Below are positions 8,305-16,828 of a stretch of DNA of 64,000 bases, piece after piece (within the stretch, counting starts at the first letter, position 1; each line of letters begins with the position of its first letter). The notes below the pieces were generated by a model. It did not search any database and was not told the origin of the DNA. It was given only the letters and a program-made list of their open reading frames with translations. The stretch lies in NCBI GenBank assembly GCA_963730305.1, contig CAVSRB010000006.1, positions 254,633 to 318,632 of the forward strand, read 5' to 3'. This DNA comes from CAMYMQ01 sp963730305. GTDB taxonomy: Bacteria; Pseudomonadota; Alphaproteobacteria; Bin65. Both the position numbers and the translations under genes were made by a program.

Positions 8305-9614
8305 CACCCGTAGAACAGCTTCGGCAGCCACAGCGCCATCGACGGGATCAGGACCAGCAGCACCACCAACGCGCCGTCCGCGAACAGGAACGGCACGATG
8401 CCGCGGTAGACCTTGCCCAGCGCGATGTCGGGCATCTGGGCGCGGATCACGAAGATGTTCATGCCCACCGGCGGCGTGATCAGGCCGACCTCGGCGACCA
8501 CGACCACGAAGATGCCGAACCAGACCTTGTCGAAGCCGATGGTCTCGGCCAGTGGCAGGAACACCGGCACGGTGATCAGGATCATGCTCAGCGAATTGAG
8601 GAAGCAGCCGAGGATCACGTAGACCACCAGCATGATCAGGATGACCAGGTAGGGGTGGAGCGATTCCGCCCCGAAGAAGGCCGTCACCGCCTTGGGCAGC
8701 TGGGTCAGGACGATGAATTCCTTGAACATGAAGGCGCCCAGGACGATGAAGAACAGCATCGCCGTGGTCATCACCGTCTCGATCAGCGAATCGCGCAGGC
8801 CTTCCCAGTTGATCGTCCGCGTCGCGCCGGCGATGACGATGGCGACGAAGGCGCTGACCGCCGCGGCCTCGGTCGGGCTGAACACACCCAGGTAGATGCC
8901 GCCGACGGCGCAGCCGAACAGGATCACCACCTTCCACAGCTTGGTCATCGGCTTGAACCGCTCGGCCCAGGGCAGGCCGGCGATGGTCGGCACCGCGTCC
9001 GGCCGCAGCCGTGCGATGGCCGCGATCACCACGACGTGGAGCAGCGCCAGCACGATGCCCGGGATCAGCGCGGCGGCGAACAGCTCCGGCACGCCCGCCT
9101 CGGCGATGATCGCGTAGAAGATCAGGATCACCGAGGGCGGGATCAGGATGCCGAGCGTGCCGCCCGACGCCACGGTGCCGGTGGCCAGCGCCTCGTCGTA
9201 GCCGTGCCGGCGCATCTCCGGGATCGCCACCCGCGACATGGTCGCCGCGGTCGCCAGCGACGAGCCGCTGATCGCGCCGAAACCCGCGCAGGCGCCGATC
9301 GTGCCCATCGCCAGCGCGCCGCGCATGCCGCTGAACAGGGCGTTGGCGGCATTGTACAGCTCGGCCGACATGCCCGACCGGGTCGCGATCACGCCCATCA
9401 GGATGAACAGCGGCACCACCGTCAGCCCGTAGGCGTCCTCGGTGACCAGGTAGGCGCCGGCCTGGCCGGCGGCGTCGAGCGCGAACTGCCAGCCGTCCAT
9501 GACGGCGTAGCCGAACAGGCCGACCATGCCCAGCGCCGCGCCCACCGGGATGCGCGCCAGGATCAGGACCAGGACGGCCAGCAGGCCGAGCAGGCCGATG
9601 AATTCGTTCGCCAT
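8304..9614 (-). CDS. TRAP transporter large permease subunit (DctM-like)
   Basis: A very hydrophobic 436-residue membrane protein with about a dozen predicted helices and the DctM hallmarks ATAATMSRVAIPEM, GGTLGILIPPS and the late LITPPVGMN loop. It forms the ion-coupled channel of a tripartite ATP-independent periplasmic transporter with the DctQ and DctP proteins encoded just upstream in the same operon. Confidence 0.94.
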   Translation of the reverse strand: MANEFIGLLGLLAVLVLILARIPVGAALGMVGLFGYAVMDGWQFALDAAGQAGAYLVTEDAYGLTVVPLFILMGVIATRSGMSAELYNAANALFSGMRGALAMGTIGACAGFGAISGSSLATAATMSRVAIPEMRRHGYDEALATGTVASGGTLGILIPPSVILIFYAIIAEAGVPELFAAALIPGIVLALLHVVVIAAIARLRPDAVPTIAGLPWAERFKPMTKLWKVVILFGCAVGGIYLGVFSPTEAAAVSAFVAIVIAGATRTINWEGLRDSLIETVMTTAMLFFIVLGAFMFKEFIVLTQLPKAVTAFFGAESLHPYLVILIMLVVYVILGCFLNSLSMILITVPVFLPLAETIGFDKVWFGIFVVVVAEVGLITPPVGMNIFVIRAQMPDIALGKVYRGIVPFLFADGALVVLLVLIPSMALWLPKLFYG

Positions 9615-9639
9615 TGCCCCTCGGGATCCCGGTGCCGGC

Positions 9640-10152
9640 CTAGGCGTCGCCCATTGGCGGCTCGTTCTCCGGCTGGCCGCGGACCAGCCACAGCACCGCG
9701 ACGAGCACCGCGGCGACCGTCGACAGGCCGAGGCCGATCAGCAGCGGCAGCCAGAACCAGAACTTGTTGATGTCCACCGACATGGCGTGCTCGCCGAAGC
9801 GGATCTTGTCCATCGCCGGCTCGATCGCCTGCCAGAAGGCGATGCCCAGGAAGGCGATGGTCATGAGCAGGCCGACCCAGCGCATCACCTTCTTGGCGCG
9901 GGCGCCCATGACGTGGTCCATCATGTCGACGACGACGTGCTGGTCGCGCAGGGTCACCGCGGGCAGGGCGATGAAGAAGGAGGCGACGAAGGCGATCACC
10001 ATGACGCCGACGTCGTTCTCGCCGGTGAAGCCGGTGAAATAACGCAGGACCAGCGAGACACAGGTCCACAGCATCATGAAGACGACGAACAGAGCGGCGA
10101 CGAAGGCGAGAACCTTCGCCGCCCGCTCCATCATGGCCGGGAGTCGGTCCAC
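9640..10152 (-). CDS. TRAP transporter small permease subunit (DctQ-like)
   Basis: A 170-residue inner-membrane protein with four hydrophobic segments, the usual size and topology of DctQ, including the conserved VVDMMDHVMGARAKKVMRW loop. It lies 16 bp after the binding-protein gene and 25 bp before DctM, the standard P-Q-M order. Its role is to bridge the periplasmic binding protein and DctM. Either of two close methionines (residue 1 or 7) could be the start. Confidence 0.9.
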   Translation of the reverse strand: MDRLPAMMERAAKVLAFVAALFVVFMMLWTCVSLVLRYFTGFTGENDVGVMVIAFVASFFIALPAVTLRDQHVVVDMMDHVMGARAKKVMRWVGLLMTIAFLGIAFWQAIEPAMDKIRFGEHAMSVDINKFWFWLPLLIGLGLSTVAAVLVAVLWLVRGQPENEPPMGDA

Positions 10153-10167
10153 GTCATGCCGCCGGTG

Positions 10168-11229
10168 CTAGTCGCGCCAGAAGACCTTGGACGTCTTGGC
10201 GTACTTGGCGGCCAACTCCTTCATCTTGGCGTAGACCTTGCGTGCCGGCAGGCCCTTCTTCTCGAGCGCGGCCAGATGCATCTCCGTGACCTTGGCCCCC
10301 GCGGCGCGGAAGCGGTCCATCTCCTTCTTCGACAGGATGATCGGCGTGTCGCCGGCCTTGACCATGATCGCCTTGCCGATCGCGTCGAGCTTGTCCCACT
10401 CGTGGCCGACTTCCTTCTCGCGGCCCTTCATGGTGTCGACGACCAGCTTCTGCAGGTTCGGCGGCAGCGAGCTATAGGTCTTGAGATTCATCGCCACGCC
10501 GAAGCTCGAGACGTAGGAGTACATCTCGGTGGTGTACTTGGTCACCGGGCCCATGCGGAAGGCGATGCCGGCGCCGCCGTAGTCGATGAAGGCGCCGTCG
10601 AGGGTGCCCTTCTCCATTTGCTCGACCATCTGGGTCGGCGGCAGGCCGCGCGGCGTGGCGCCGAGCACGCGGATGAAGTCGACGATGGTGCGCGAGGCGG
10701 CGCGCAGGCGCAGGCCCTTCATATCCTCGATCCGGCGCACCGGCTTCTTGGCGGTGTGGATGTTGCCGGGCTGGTGGGTCATGAGCTGGAGCAGCTTCAC
10801 GCCCTTGTGCTCGGCGTCGAGATACTTGTCCTTGATCGCCGGATCGTTGAGCACCTTGGCGCCGATCTCGGCGCTGCCGATCATGAACGGCAGGTGCGAG
10901 ATCTCGGTGAGCGGGAAGCGGCCCGGGGTGAAGCCGTGGTTGAACCAGGTCACGTCGGCCCGGCCCTTGCGGGCGAGGTCGTAGTAGACCGGCGGCGGGC
11001 CCATCTGGTTGTTCGGGAAGATGGTGAAGTGGATCGCCCCGTTCGACTTCTTCTCGACCTCCTTGGCCCAGCGCGCGAGCCACTGGGAATAGGAATGCTT
11101 GGGCGTGACGAAGTGGGCGATCTTCAGCTCGAACTTGGCCTCGGCGGTTGCCGGGGCGGTTGGAGCGGTGGCGGCCAGGGCCACGGCTGCGGCGCTGCTC
11201 AACAGCGCCAGGGCACGACTGGGTCTCAT
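10168..11229 (-). CDS. TRAP transporter substrate-binding protein (DctP family)
   Basis: A periplasmic solute receptor of 353 residues with an Ala-rich signal peptide over about residues 1-31. The core shows KIAHFVTPKH, FPNNQMG, the RLRAASRTIVDFIRVLGATP segment with the conserved ligand-binding arginine, and DGAFIDYGG. The start is fixed by GAGGAGG just before the ATG at 11229; the open frame extends further but without a signal-peptide-like start. DctP proteins usually bind carboxylic acids through the conserved Arg, which fits the 2-hydroxyacid dehydrogenase at the end of the operon. Confidence 0.92.
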   Translation of the reverse strand: MRPSRALALLSSAAAVALAATAPTAPATAEAKFELKIAHFVTPKHSYSQWLARWAKEVEKKSNGAIHFTIFPNNQMGPPPVYYDLARKGRADVTWFNHGFTPGRFPLTEISHLPFMIGSAEIGAKVLNDPAIKDKYLDAEHKGVKLLQLMTHQPGNIHTAKKPVRRIEDMKGLRLRAASRTIVDFIRVLGATPRGLPPTQMVEQMEKGTLDGAFIDYGGAGIAFRMGPVTKYTTEMYSYVSSFGVAMNLKTYSSLPPNLQKLVVDTMKGREKEVGHEWDKLDAIGKAIMVKAGDTPIILSKKEMDRFRAAGAKVTEMHLAALEKKGLPARKVYAKMKELAAKYAKTSKVFWRD

Positions 11230-11319
11230 GGTTTCCTCCTCAAATCGAACTCGGATTTTTGGACTTGAGGCGGTCTCCGCCGCCTTGCGGTAGGTCAATT
11301 TGTCCTGCGGCGGGCCCGG

Positions 11320-11940
11320 CTATTCGGGCTTGAGCGGCATCCGGCTCAGCCATTTCTCGACCTCGGCCGGGTCGTCGAACAGCGTCTCCAGCTCGGCCCG
11401 GGCGGACGCCTCGGTCTGGCGGGCCGATTGGACCACCGACGGGTCGAAGCCCGGTTCGCGGGTGCTGACCTCCAGCCGGATACCGTTGTTGTCGTAGAAG
11501 TAGACCGACAGGAAGCCGTCGCCGAGGTCGATCGGCTCGGTGATCTCGACGCCGCAGTCGCGGATATGGGCGCGGACCTCGTCGAAGCGCTGGTGCGGCA
11601 CGTGGAAGGCGACGTGCTGCATGCCGCCGATATGGTCGCGGTTCTGCTTGGGCAGGCCCTTGGGGTATTCGAACACGGCGAACAGCGAGTCGTTGCCCAT
11701 GTCGAAGAAATAGTGGCGGAGCTGGTCGTAGGGCGGCTGGCCGCGGTCCGCGGCGTAGGGCACGCGCCTGACGTGGATCAGGGTCATCTGCATGACCCGG
11801 GTGTAGAAGTCGAGCGTCGTCGGCAGGTCGTCGCTGACGATGGCCAAGTGGTCGATGCCGCGCAGCGGCACAGCCTCGGCGGCGGTGGTGGCGTCGCCGG
11901 TATCGGCGCTCGCCGTGCTTTGTGTCTGTCCCAGTTCCAT
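11320..11940 (-). CDS. VOC (glyoxalase/extradiol dioxygenase fold) protein
   Basis: A 206-residue vicinal-oxygen-chelate protein. Two beta-alpha-beta-beta-beta modules are visible: GIDHLAIVSDDLPTTLDFY near residue 30, with a metal-ligand His, and MQHVAFHVPHQRFDEVR followed by GIRLEVSTRE, whose His and Glu would complete the metal site. The start MELGQTQS at 11940 has GGAGGGATCG before it. It lies 90 bp upstream of the TRAP genes and probably shares their transcript. Members do ring cleavage, isomerisation or lyase reactions; which one applies cannot be read from the sequence. Confidence 0.82.
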   Translation of the reverse strand: MELGQTQSTASADTGDATTAAEAVPLRGIDHLAIVSDDLPTTLDFYTRVMQMTLIHVRRVPYAADRGQPPYDQLRHYFFDMGNDSLFAVFEYPKGLPKQNRDHIGGMQHVAFHVPHQRFDEVRAHIRDCGVEITEPIDLGDGFLSVYFYDNNGIRLEVSTREPGFDPSVVQSARQTEASARAELETLFDDPAEVEKWLSRMPLKPE

Positions 11941-12168
11941 CGATCCCTCCGAGCGTCGGGGATGCTTCCTCCGCGCACCGCCGGAACGGCGGCAGGCGCA
12001 CTTGCACAGAATAGCGCATCGCGCGCGTCGAAAGGACCGCAATTCGACACCGGCACATTCGCCCGCCGCATGGCTCGGCCCGCGCCGATCGATTTGACGG
12101 CCGCCGCAGCGCGCGACTATAGCAATCGCCGACGCAGCCGCGCCGTTGCAGGGACCAGGGAGACGCTC

Positions 12169-12951
12169 ATGCTTATCGGAAAGGCCGGGACGCCGAAGAG
12201 CGCCCTGTGCACCGCCGACGCCGCCAGCATCACCGTGCGCGGACGCGACCTGTGCGCCGACCTGATGGGCGGCATGTCCTTCGCCGCCTTCTTCATCTTC
12301 CACCTGACCGGCAAGGAGGCGACCGAGGACCAGGCGTTCTTCCTCGACGCCATGCTGGTCGGCCTGGCCGAACACGGGCTGACACCGAGCGCCCAGGCGG
12401 CGCGGATGACCCTGGCGGCGGCGCCCGAAGCGCTGCAGGGCGCGGTCGCCGCCGGCATTCTCGGCGCGGGATCGGTGGTGCTCGGCGCGGCCGAGGACGC
12501 CGGCAGGCTGCTGGCCCGCGGCGTCGCCGAGGCCGCCGAGAAGGAAGAGGACATGGAGACGGTCGCCCGCCGGCTCGCCACCGAGCTGCGCGAGGCGCAC
12601 AAGCCGGTGCCCGGCTTCGGCCACCCGCTGCATCGGCCCGAGGACCCGCGCGCGGCGCGGCTGCTCGCGCTGGCCCATGAACGCGGCGTGGTCGGCGCCC
12701 ATACCCGGCTGCTCGAAGCATTGGCGCCCGTGGTCAACGAGATCTGGCAGCGCGACCTGCCGATCAACATCAACGGCACGATCGCGTCGATCATGCTCGA
12801 CCTCTACTTCCCGCTCGACGCGCTGCGCGGCATCCCGATCCTGTCGCGGGTCGCGGGTCTGCTCGGCCACCTCCACGAAGAGCGCGAGCGGCCGATCGGC
12901 TTCCTGCTCGCCCATCACGCCGAAGCCGCGGTGGAATACGATGGCGGCTGA
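12169..12951 (+). CDS. Citryl-CoA lyase / citrate-synthase-superfamily protein
   Basis: A short citrate-synthase-fold protein of 260 residues, much smaller than citrate synthase (about 430) and of the size of the citryl-CoA lyase-like group. PVPGFGHPLHRPEDPRAARL contains the conserved His and PGFGHP motif, and LPININGTIASIMLDLYFPL matches the second half of the fold. Such proteins cleave or form C-C bonds in acyl-CoA thioesters. Its 3' end overlaps the start of a CoA ligase gene by 11 bases, which suggests that the ligase product is handed to this protein. It is divergent from the VOC-TRAP operon. Confidence 0.8.
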   Translation: MLIGKAGTPKSALCTADAASITVRGRDLCADLMGGMSFAAFFIFHLTGKEATEDQAFFLDAMLVGLAEHGLTPSAQAARMTLAAAPEALQGAVAAGILGAGSVVLGAAEDAGRLLARGVAEAAEKEEDMETVARRLATELREAHKPVPGFGHPLHRPEDPRAARLLALAHERGVVGAHTRLLEALAPVVNEIWQRDLPININGTIASIMLDLYFPLDALRGIPILSRVAGLLGHLHEERERPIGFLLAHHAEAAVEYDGG

Positions 12952-14275
12952 AACCGCGGGCCTGCACAACCCGGCGGTCGAGACGCGCGACCCCGCCGCC
13001 CAGCGCCGGCGCGACCGCGCGCGCTATCCCAAGCAGATCGCCTACCTCTTCGAGCGCTCGGCCTTCTATCGCGACAAGCTCGCCGCCGCCGGATTCGAGG
13101 ATGCGGCCGCGGTCGGCGGGCTCGACGATATCGCGGCGCTGCCCTTCACCGAGAAGGACGAGCTGCGCCGCTCCCAGGCCGACCATCCGCCGCTGGGCAG
13201 CCACGTCGCGGCGACCTGGGACGAGATCATCCGCGTCTATTCGACCAGCGGCACCAGCGGCGATCCCTGCTTCCTCGCGCTCACCCCCAACGACCTGGCC
13301 ATGTGGACCGAGATATCCGCGCGCTCCTACGCCGCCTGCGGGATCCGGCACGGCCGGCGGGTGGTCCACAACTACGGCGCCGGGCCGTTCGTCGCCGGCG
13401 CGTTGACCGACACGCTGACCCGCGCCGGCATCACCCACATCCCGGTCGGCACCGGCAACACCGAGCGCTACGTCAACGGCATCCGCAAGATGTCGGCCGA
13501 CGCGCTGCTGGCGACGCCGTCCTTCGCGCTCTACCTGATCGACTGGCTCGAGGCGCGGGGCATCGACCCGGCCACCCTCGGCATCGCCCGGATCGCCGTG
13601 GCCGGGGAGCCGGGCGGCGGCGACCCGGTGATCCGGGGCCGGATCGAGAACACCTTCGCCTGCAAGACCAACGAGGCGATGGGCATCGGCGACATCTCGG
13701 TCTCGCTGTGGGGCGAGTGCGACGAGCAGGCCGGCATGCATTTCGGCGGCCGCGACTTCGTCCACGTCGAGCTGATCGACCCGGACAGCGGCGCCGCGCT
13801 GGCGTTCGAGGACGGCGCCGAGGGCGAGCTCGTCTACACCGCGCTCCGGCGCGAGGCGATGCCGCTGTTGCGCTTCCGCAGCCGCGACCACGTCAGGGTC
13901 AACGCCCGGCCCTGTTCGTGCGGCCGGACCAGCATCCGGGTCCGCTGCATCGGCCGGACCGACGACATGCTGATCGTGCGCGGGGTCAACCTGTTCCCGA
14001 CCGCGCTGCGCTCGATCGTCACCCGCTTCGCGCCGCATACCGGCGAGGTCATCCTGATCCGGCCGACCCGGCGCGGGGTCAAGCAGGAGCCGCCGCTGCC
14101 GGTCCAGGTCGAGCTGGCCCCGGGGATCACGCCGCCCGCCGACCTGGCCGAGCGGATCGAGGCGGCGGTGCGCAGCGAGCTGATCGTCTCGGTAAGGGTC
14201 GAGCTGGTGCCGCACAACGCGCTGCCGCGCAGCGAGTACAAGAGCAAGCTGGTCGACTATTCGAACGCCGAGTAG
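12941..14275 (+). CDS. Phenylacetate-CoA ligase (PaaK)-family adenylate-forming enzyme
   Basis: A 444-residue ligase with the PaaK-type P-loop VYSTSGTSGDPCFL, NEAMGIGDISVSLWGEC as the A5-like segment, LRFRSRDHVRV, and the cysteine-containing PCSCGRTSIRVRCIGRTDDM before MLIVRGVNLFP. PaaK-type enzymes activate aryl or arylacetic acids to CoA thioesters. The ATG overlaps the stop of the citryl-CoA-lyase-like gene, so the pair is translationally coupled. Two more genes of this family lie in the window (33.3-34.6 kb and 47.9-49.3 kb). The substrate is unknown. Confidence 0.87.
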   Translation: MAAETAGLHNPAVETRDPAAQRRRDRARYPKQIAYLFERSAFYRDKLAAAGFEDAAAVGGLDDIAALPFTEKDELRRSQADHPPLGSHVAATWDEIIRVYSTSGTSGDPCFLALTPNDLAMWTEISARSYAACGIRHGRRVVHNYGAGPFVAGALTDTLTRAGITHIPVGTGNTERYVNGIRKMSADALLATPSFALYLIDWLEARGIDPATLGIARIAVAGEPGGGDPVIRGRIENTFACKTNEAMGIGDISVSLWGECDEQAGMHFGGRDFVHVELIDPDSGAALAFEDGAEGELVYTALRREAMPLLRFRSRDHVRVNARPCSCGRTSIRVRCIGRTDDMLIVRGVNLFPTALRSIVTRFAPHTGEVILIRPTRRGVKQEPPLPVQVELAPGITPPADLAERIEAAVRSELIVSVRVELVPHNALPRSEYKSKLVDYSNAE

Positions 14276-14305
14276 GGCGCCGCGCCGGCCATCCGCAAAA
14301 GGAAA

Positions 14306-14328
14306 GGGGCGGCTCGTCGAGCCGCCCC
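14306..14328. terminator. Intrinsic terminator between convergent genes
   Basis: A 10-bp stem (GGGGCGGCTC paired with GAGCCGCCCC, 3-nt loop) lies between the convergent ligase and UbiD genes. Read on the minus strand it is followed by TTTCCTTTT, so it ends the UbiD transcript and may serve both directions. Confidence 0.75.
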
Positions 14329-14353
14329 GTCAGGGAGATCGTTCCCGGGAGGT

Positions 14354-15934
14354 CTACCGCCCGGTGCGCGCCAGCGAGAGCACCCAGCCCTGCATGCGCT
14401 TCCTGGCGTTCTCCATGTCGGCGTCGGTGAAGAAGTCCTTCGGGTCGACCTTGTCGACCGGATAGACCGGCCGCAGGAAGTCGCTCTCGTAGCCGAAGGG
14501 CACGGTGGCGTCGATGCCCATGCCGCCCTCGAACACCGTGTTGGACGCCGTCCACTGCTTGCCGCCGGCGGTCATCCGCTCGGCCGGCATGAAGGTCTGG
14601 CCCCGGCCGCCCGGCAGCGGGTTGAGGATGTCGGTCTGCGGATTGACCCGGGTGGTCAGGCACCACATGACGTCGTCCATCGAATAGGGGTCGACGTCCT
14701 CCGACACCGCGATGGCGAGGCGCATGCCCTGGGAGCAGGACAGGGCGGCGGACAGGAAGTTGCGCTGCCAGCCCTCCTCGACAGTGTTGCGCTTCTTGAC
14801 CTGGATGATGCAGCCGCCCCAGTCGGTCATCGAGTAGGGGATGACGACGTCCTGGACGATGCCCGGCTGCAGCCGCTCGCACAATTCGAAGATCGCCGCC
14901 TCGCGGACGGTGGTGTCGATGTTGTGGTCGTCGAGCGTGTGGACGCCGAGCGCGAAGATGATCGGCTTCGATTCCCGCTTGCGCGTGGTCACCGCGGTGA
15001 CGTGGAAGGTCGGCGCCTTGTAGGCCTTGCCCATGTACCCGGCCCACTCCGGATGGAAGTGGAAGCGGCCCTGGACGTCGGCCGCCTCGGACTCGGCGGT
15101 CTCGTAGCGGCGGTCGCGCGGGTTGACGTAGCCCTCGATGACGACCTCGGCGTCGGCCAGGGCCATCGCGTCGACCGTGCGCGCCTTGACCAGGCGGATC
15201 GGCGCGCCCTGGACGGCGCCGGCCACGCCGATCTCGTCGCAGCCCTGGGGCAGGATGACGTAGTCGAAGCCGGCGCCGGCGAGCAGCGTGCATGCCGGCG
15301 GGACGCCGAAGCACATGGTGATCGGCACCGGCTGGTCTTCCTTGTAGTACTTGGAGACGACCTGCCACATGTGCGAGCCGGGCGAGATCTGGAAGGTGCC
15401 GACGTTGCCCCAGCGGAAGTTCATCCGGTTGTAGCCGAGGTCCGAGCCGCCGTCGAAATGCTCGCCGGTGACGCAGCGGATGCCCGAGCCGACGGTCAGC
15501 TCCGGCTCGTAGGTCGTGTGCCGGATCGGCACCATGAACTCGTTGACGTCGGTGGGGTTCTCGTAGACCTCCTCCTGGCACGGCGCCTCGTCCTGGGAGA
15601 TCTCGACCGGCTTGAGCGGCTTGCGGAACGCGGCCGCGATCTTGCGGGTGCGGTCGACGTCGTCCTGCCAGCCGAACATCTTGTTGATGACGTTGATGTC
15701 GCCGAACAGGTTGGTCAGCACGCGATGGTGCGGCTTGCCCTTGACGTTGTTGAAGATGATCGGGCAGGCGCCGTCGAGATGCTTCTGGAGGCCGGTGACC
15801 TCGAGATCGGGATCGACCTCCTTGTCGGTCTCGATCAGGTCGCCCTGGGACTTGAGCCATTCGAGGGTCGTCCGCAGGTCGCGGACCTCCTCGGTGGCGG
15901 GTTTCAAATCCTGCTTCAGGATCGGCTTGTTCAT
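14354..15934 (-). CDS. UbiD family (prenylated-FMN) decarboxylase
   Basis: A 526-residue UbiD-family protein. The conserved architecture is visible from N- to C-terminus: IIFNNVKGKPHHRVLTNLFG, NVGTFQISPGSHMW, the metal and prFMN region VEISQDEAPCQEEVY onward, and the SEDVDPYSMDDVMWCLTTRV block with acidic catalytic residues. These enzymes use prenylated FMN for reversible decarboxylation of aromatic or alpha,beta-unsaturated acids. No UbiX prenyltransferase is encoded in the window, so the cofactor must come from elsewhere. The gene is divergent from a MarR regulator, with an operator-like motif 86 bp upstream of its start. A second UbiD is at 60.3-61.9 kb. Confidence 0.9.
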   Translation of the reverse strand: MNKPILKQDLKPATEEVRDLRTTLEWLKSQGDLIETDKEVDPDLEVTGLQKHLDGACPIIFNNVKGKPHHRVLTNLFGDINVINKMFGWQDDVDRTRKIAAAFRKPLKPVEISQDEAPCQEEVYENPTDVNEFMVPIRHTTYEPELTVGSGIRCVTGEHFDGGSDLGYNRMNFRWGNVGTFQISPGSHMWQVVSKYYKEDQPVPITMCFGVPPACTLLAGAGFDYVILPQGCDEIGVAGAVQGAPIRLVKARTVDAMALADAEVVIEGYVNPRDRRYETAESEAADVQGRFHFHPEWAGYMGKAYKAPTFHVTAVTTRKRESKPIIFALGVHTLDDHNIDTTVREAAIFELCERLQPGIVQDVVIPYSMTDWGGCIIQVKKRNTVEEGWQRNFLSAALSCSQGMRLAIAVSEDVDPYSMDDVMWCLTTRVNPQTDILNPLPGGRGQTFMPAERMTAGGKQWTASNTVFEGGMGIDATVPFGYESDFLRPVYPVDKVDPKDFFTDADMENARKRMQGWVLSLARTGR

Positions 15935-16019
15935 GGCGTCCTCCGATTGGCGTGCAGCTGCGCCTGTTGTCCCGATTGTCTGGGTCGGGCGGCGGCTTTC
16001 CCGTGCCCGCGAAAATAAC

Positions 16020-16036
16020 TTAGCTTTCTAATTAAT
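16020..16036. promoter_or_regulatory. MarR-type operator candidate, copy 1
   Basis: TTAGCTTTCTAATTAAT contains TTAG-N4-CTAA dyad symmetry and lies between the divergent UbiD and MarR genes. An almost identical 17-mer (one mismatch) lies just after the same MarR gene, before the acyl-CoA synthetase, so the regulator probably controls both neighbours. Confidence 0.6.
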
Positions 16037-16204
16037 GCGGGATCGATTTCGCGAAGTCAACACCCGTCGCGCATCGGTGGCAAGGCCGCGGCCGGGCCGG
16101 CGCTGGCCATGGCCCGACGGCCCGGATACTGCCGCTTTGACCGCACCGGGCGGATCGTCTACTTGTGACGGGCGCAACCGCGACGGGAACCACGGAGCCG
16201 CGAA

Positions 16205-16711
16205 GTGGACAAGGCCAAGCCGACCGGCACGACGCCCGCCGAGGCCGATGCGGCGGTGGGGGAGGAGCCGTATCGGTACGCGCCGGACGGCAGCACCGGC
16301 TATCTCGTCCGCCAGTCGCACAATGCCCTGCAACGCCTGCTCGAACAGAGCATTGCGCCCCACGGCGTGCTGCGCGGCCAGTGGTACTTCCTGCGTGTGC
16401 TGTGGGAGGAGGAGGGGCTGACCCAGCGCGAGCTGAGCGTCCGGGTCGGCACCAAGGAGCCGACCACGATCGTCGCCCTGCGCAGCATGGAGGCGGCCGG
16501 GCTGGTCAAGCGGCGGCGCAGTGAGACCGACCGGCGCAAGATCCATGTCGACCTGACGCCCAAGGCGCGGCGGCTGCGCGACAAGCTGTTGCCGCTGGCG
16601 CGGTCGGTCAGCGAGGCCGCGACCAAAGGCATGACGGCCGAGGAGATCGATATCCTGCATCGGCTGCTCCGGCGAATGGCGGCGAACCTGGAAGAGCCGC
16701 CGGCCAATTAG
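16205..16711 (+). CDS. MarR family transcriptional regulator
   Basis: A 168-residue winged-helix regulator starting at GTG with GGAG eight bases upstream. The wHTH is clear: LTQRELSVRVGTKEPTTIVA as helix-turn-helix and KRRRSETDRRKIHVDLTPKA as the wing. MarR proteins of catabolic loci usually repress until a substrate or its CoA ester binds. The gene is flanked on both sides by the same TTAGCTTTCTAA motif, one copy facing UbiD and one facing the acyl-CoA synthetase, which points to control of both and of itself. Confidence 0.9.
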   Translation: MDKAKPTGTTPAEADAAVGEEPYRYAPDGSTGYLVRQSHNALQRLLEQSIAPHGVLRGQWYFLRVLWEEEGLTQRELSVRVGTKEPTTIVALRSMEAAGLVKRRRSETDRRKIHVDLTPKARRLRDKLLPLARSVSEAATKGMTAEEIDILHRLLRRMAANLEEPPAN

Positions 16712-16728
16712 TTAGCTTTCTAAATAAT
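16712..16728. promoter_or_regulatory. MarR-type operator candidate, copy 2
   Basis: TTAGCTTTCTAAATAAT begins one base after the marR stop codon and repeats the motif at 16020 with a single mismatch. It lies directly before the putative -35 box of the synthetase promoter, where bound repressor would block RNA polymerase. Confidence 0.6.
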
Positions 16729-16731
16729 TTG

Positions 16732-16760
16732 TTGACACCAGACGGCCGGCCTTGAACTAT
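16732..16760 (+). promoter_or_regulatory. Putative sigma-70 promoter of the acyl-CoA synthetase
   Basis: A perfect TTGACA box (16732-16737) is followed after 17 bases by AACTAT (16755-16760), a weak -10. Position and spacing fit a promoter for the synthetase start at 16829, under the overlapping operator copy. Confidence 0.45.
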
Positions 16761-16828
16761 TTCGAGCTGTCGCGCCGGCCCCGACGGCTGGTGCGCGCCT
16801 ATGCAACGATTGGTTTTGGCCGCCGCCC

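Noticed and set aside
7306..8937. A longer form of the 2-hydroxyacid dehydrogenase
   Set aside because: The extra N-terminal part is antisense-like shadow of DctM; the ATG overlapping the DctM stop gives the normal family length.
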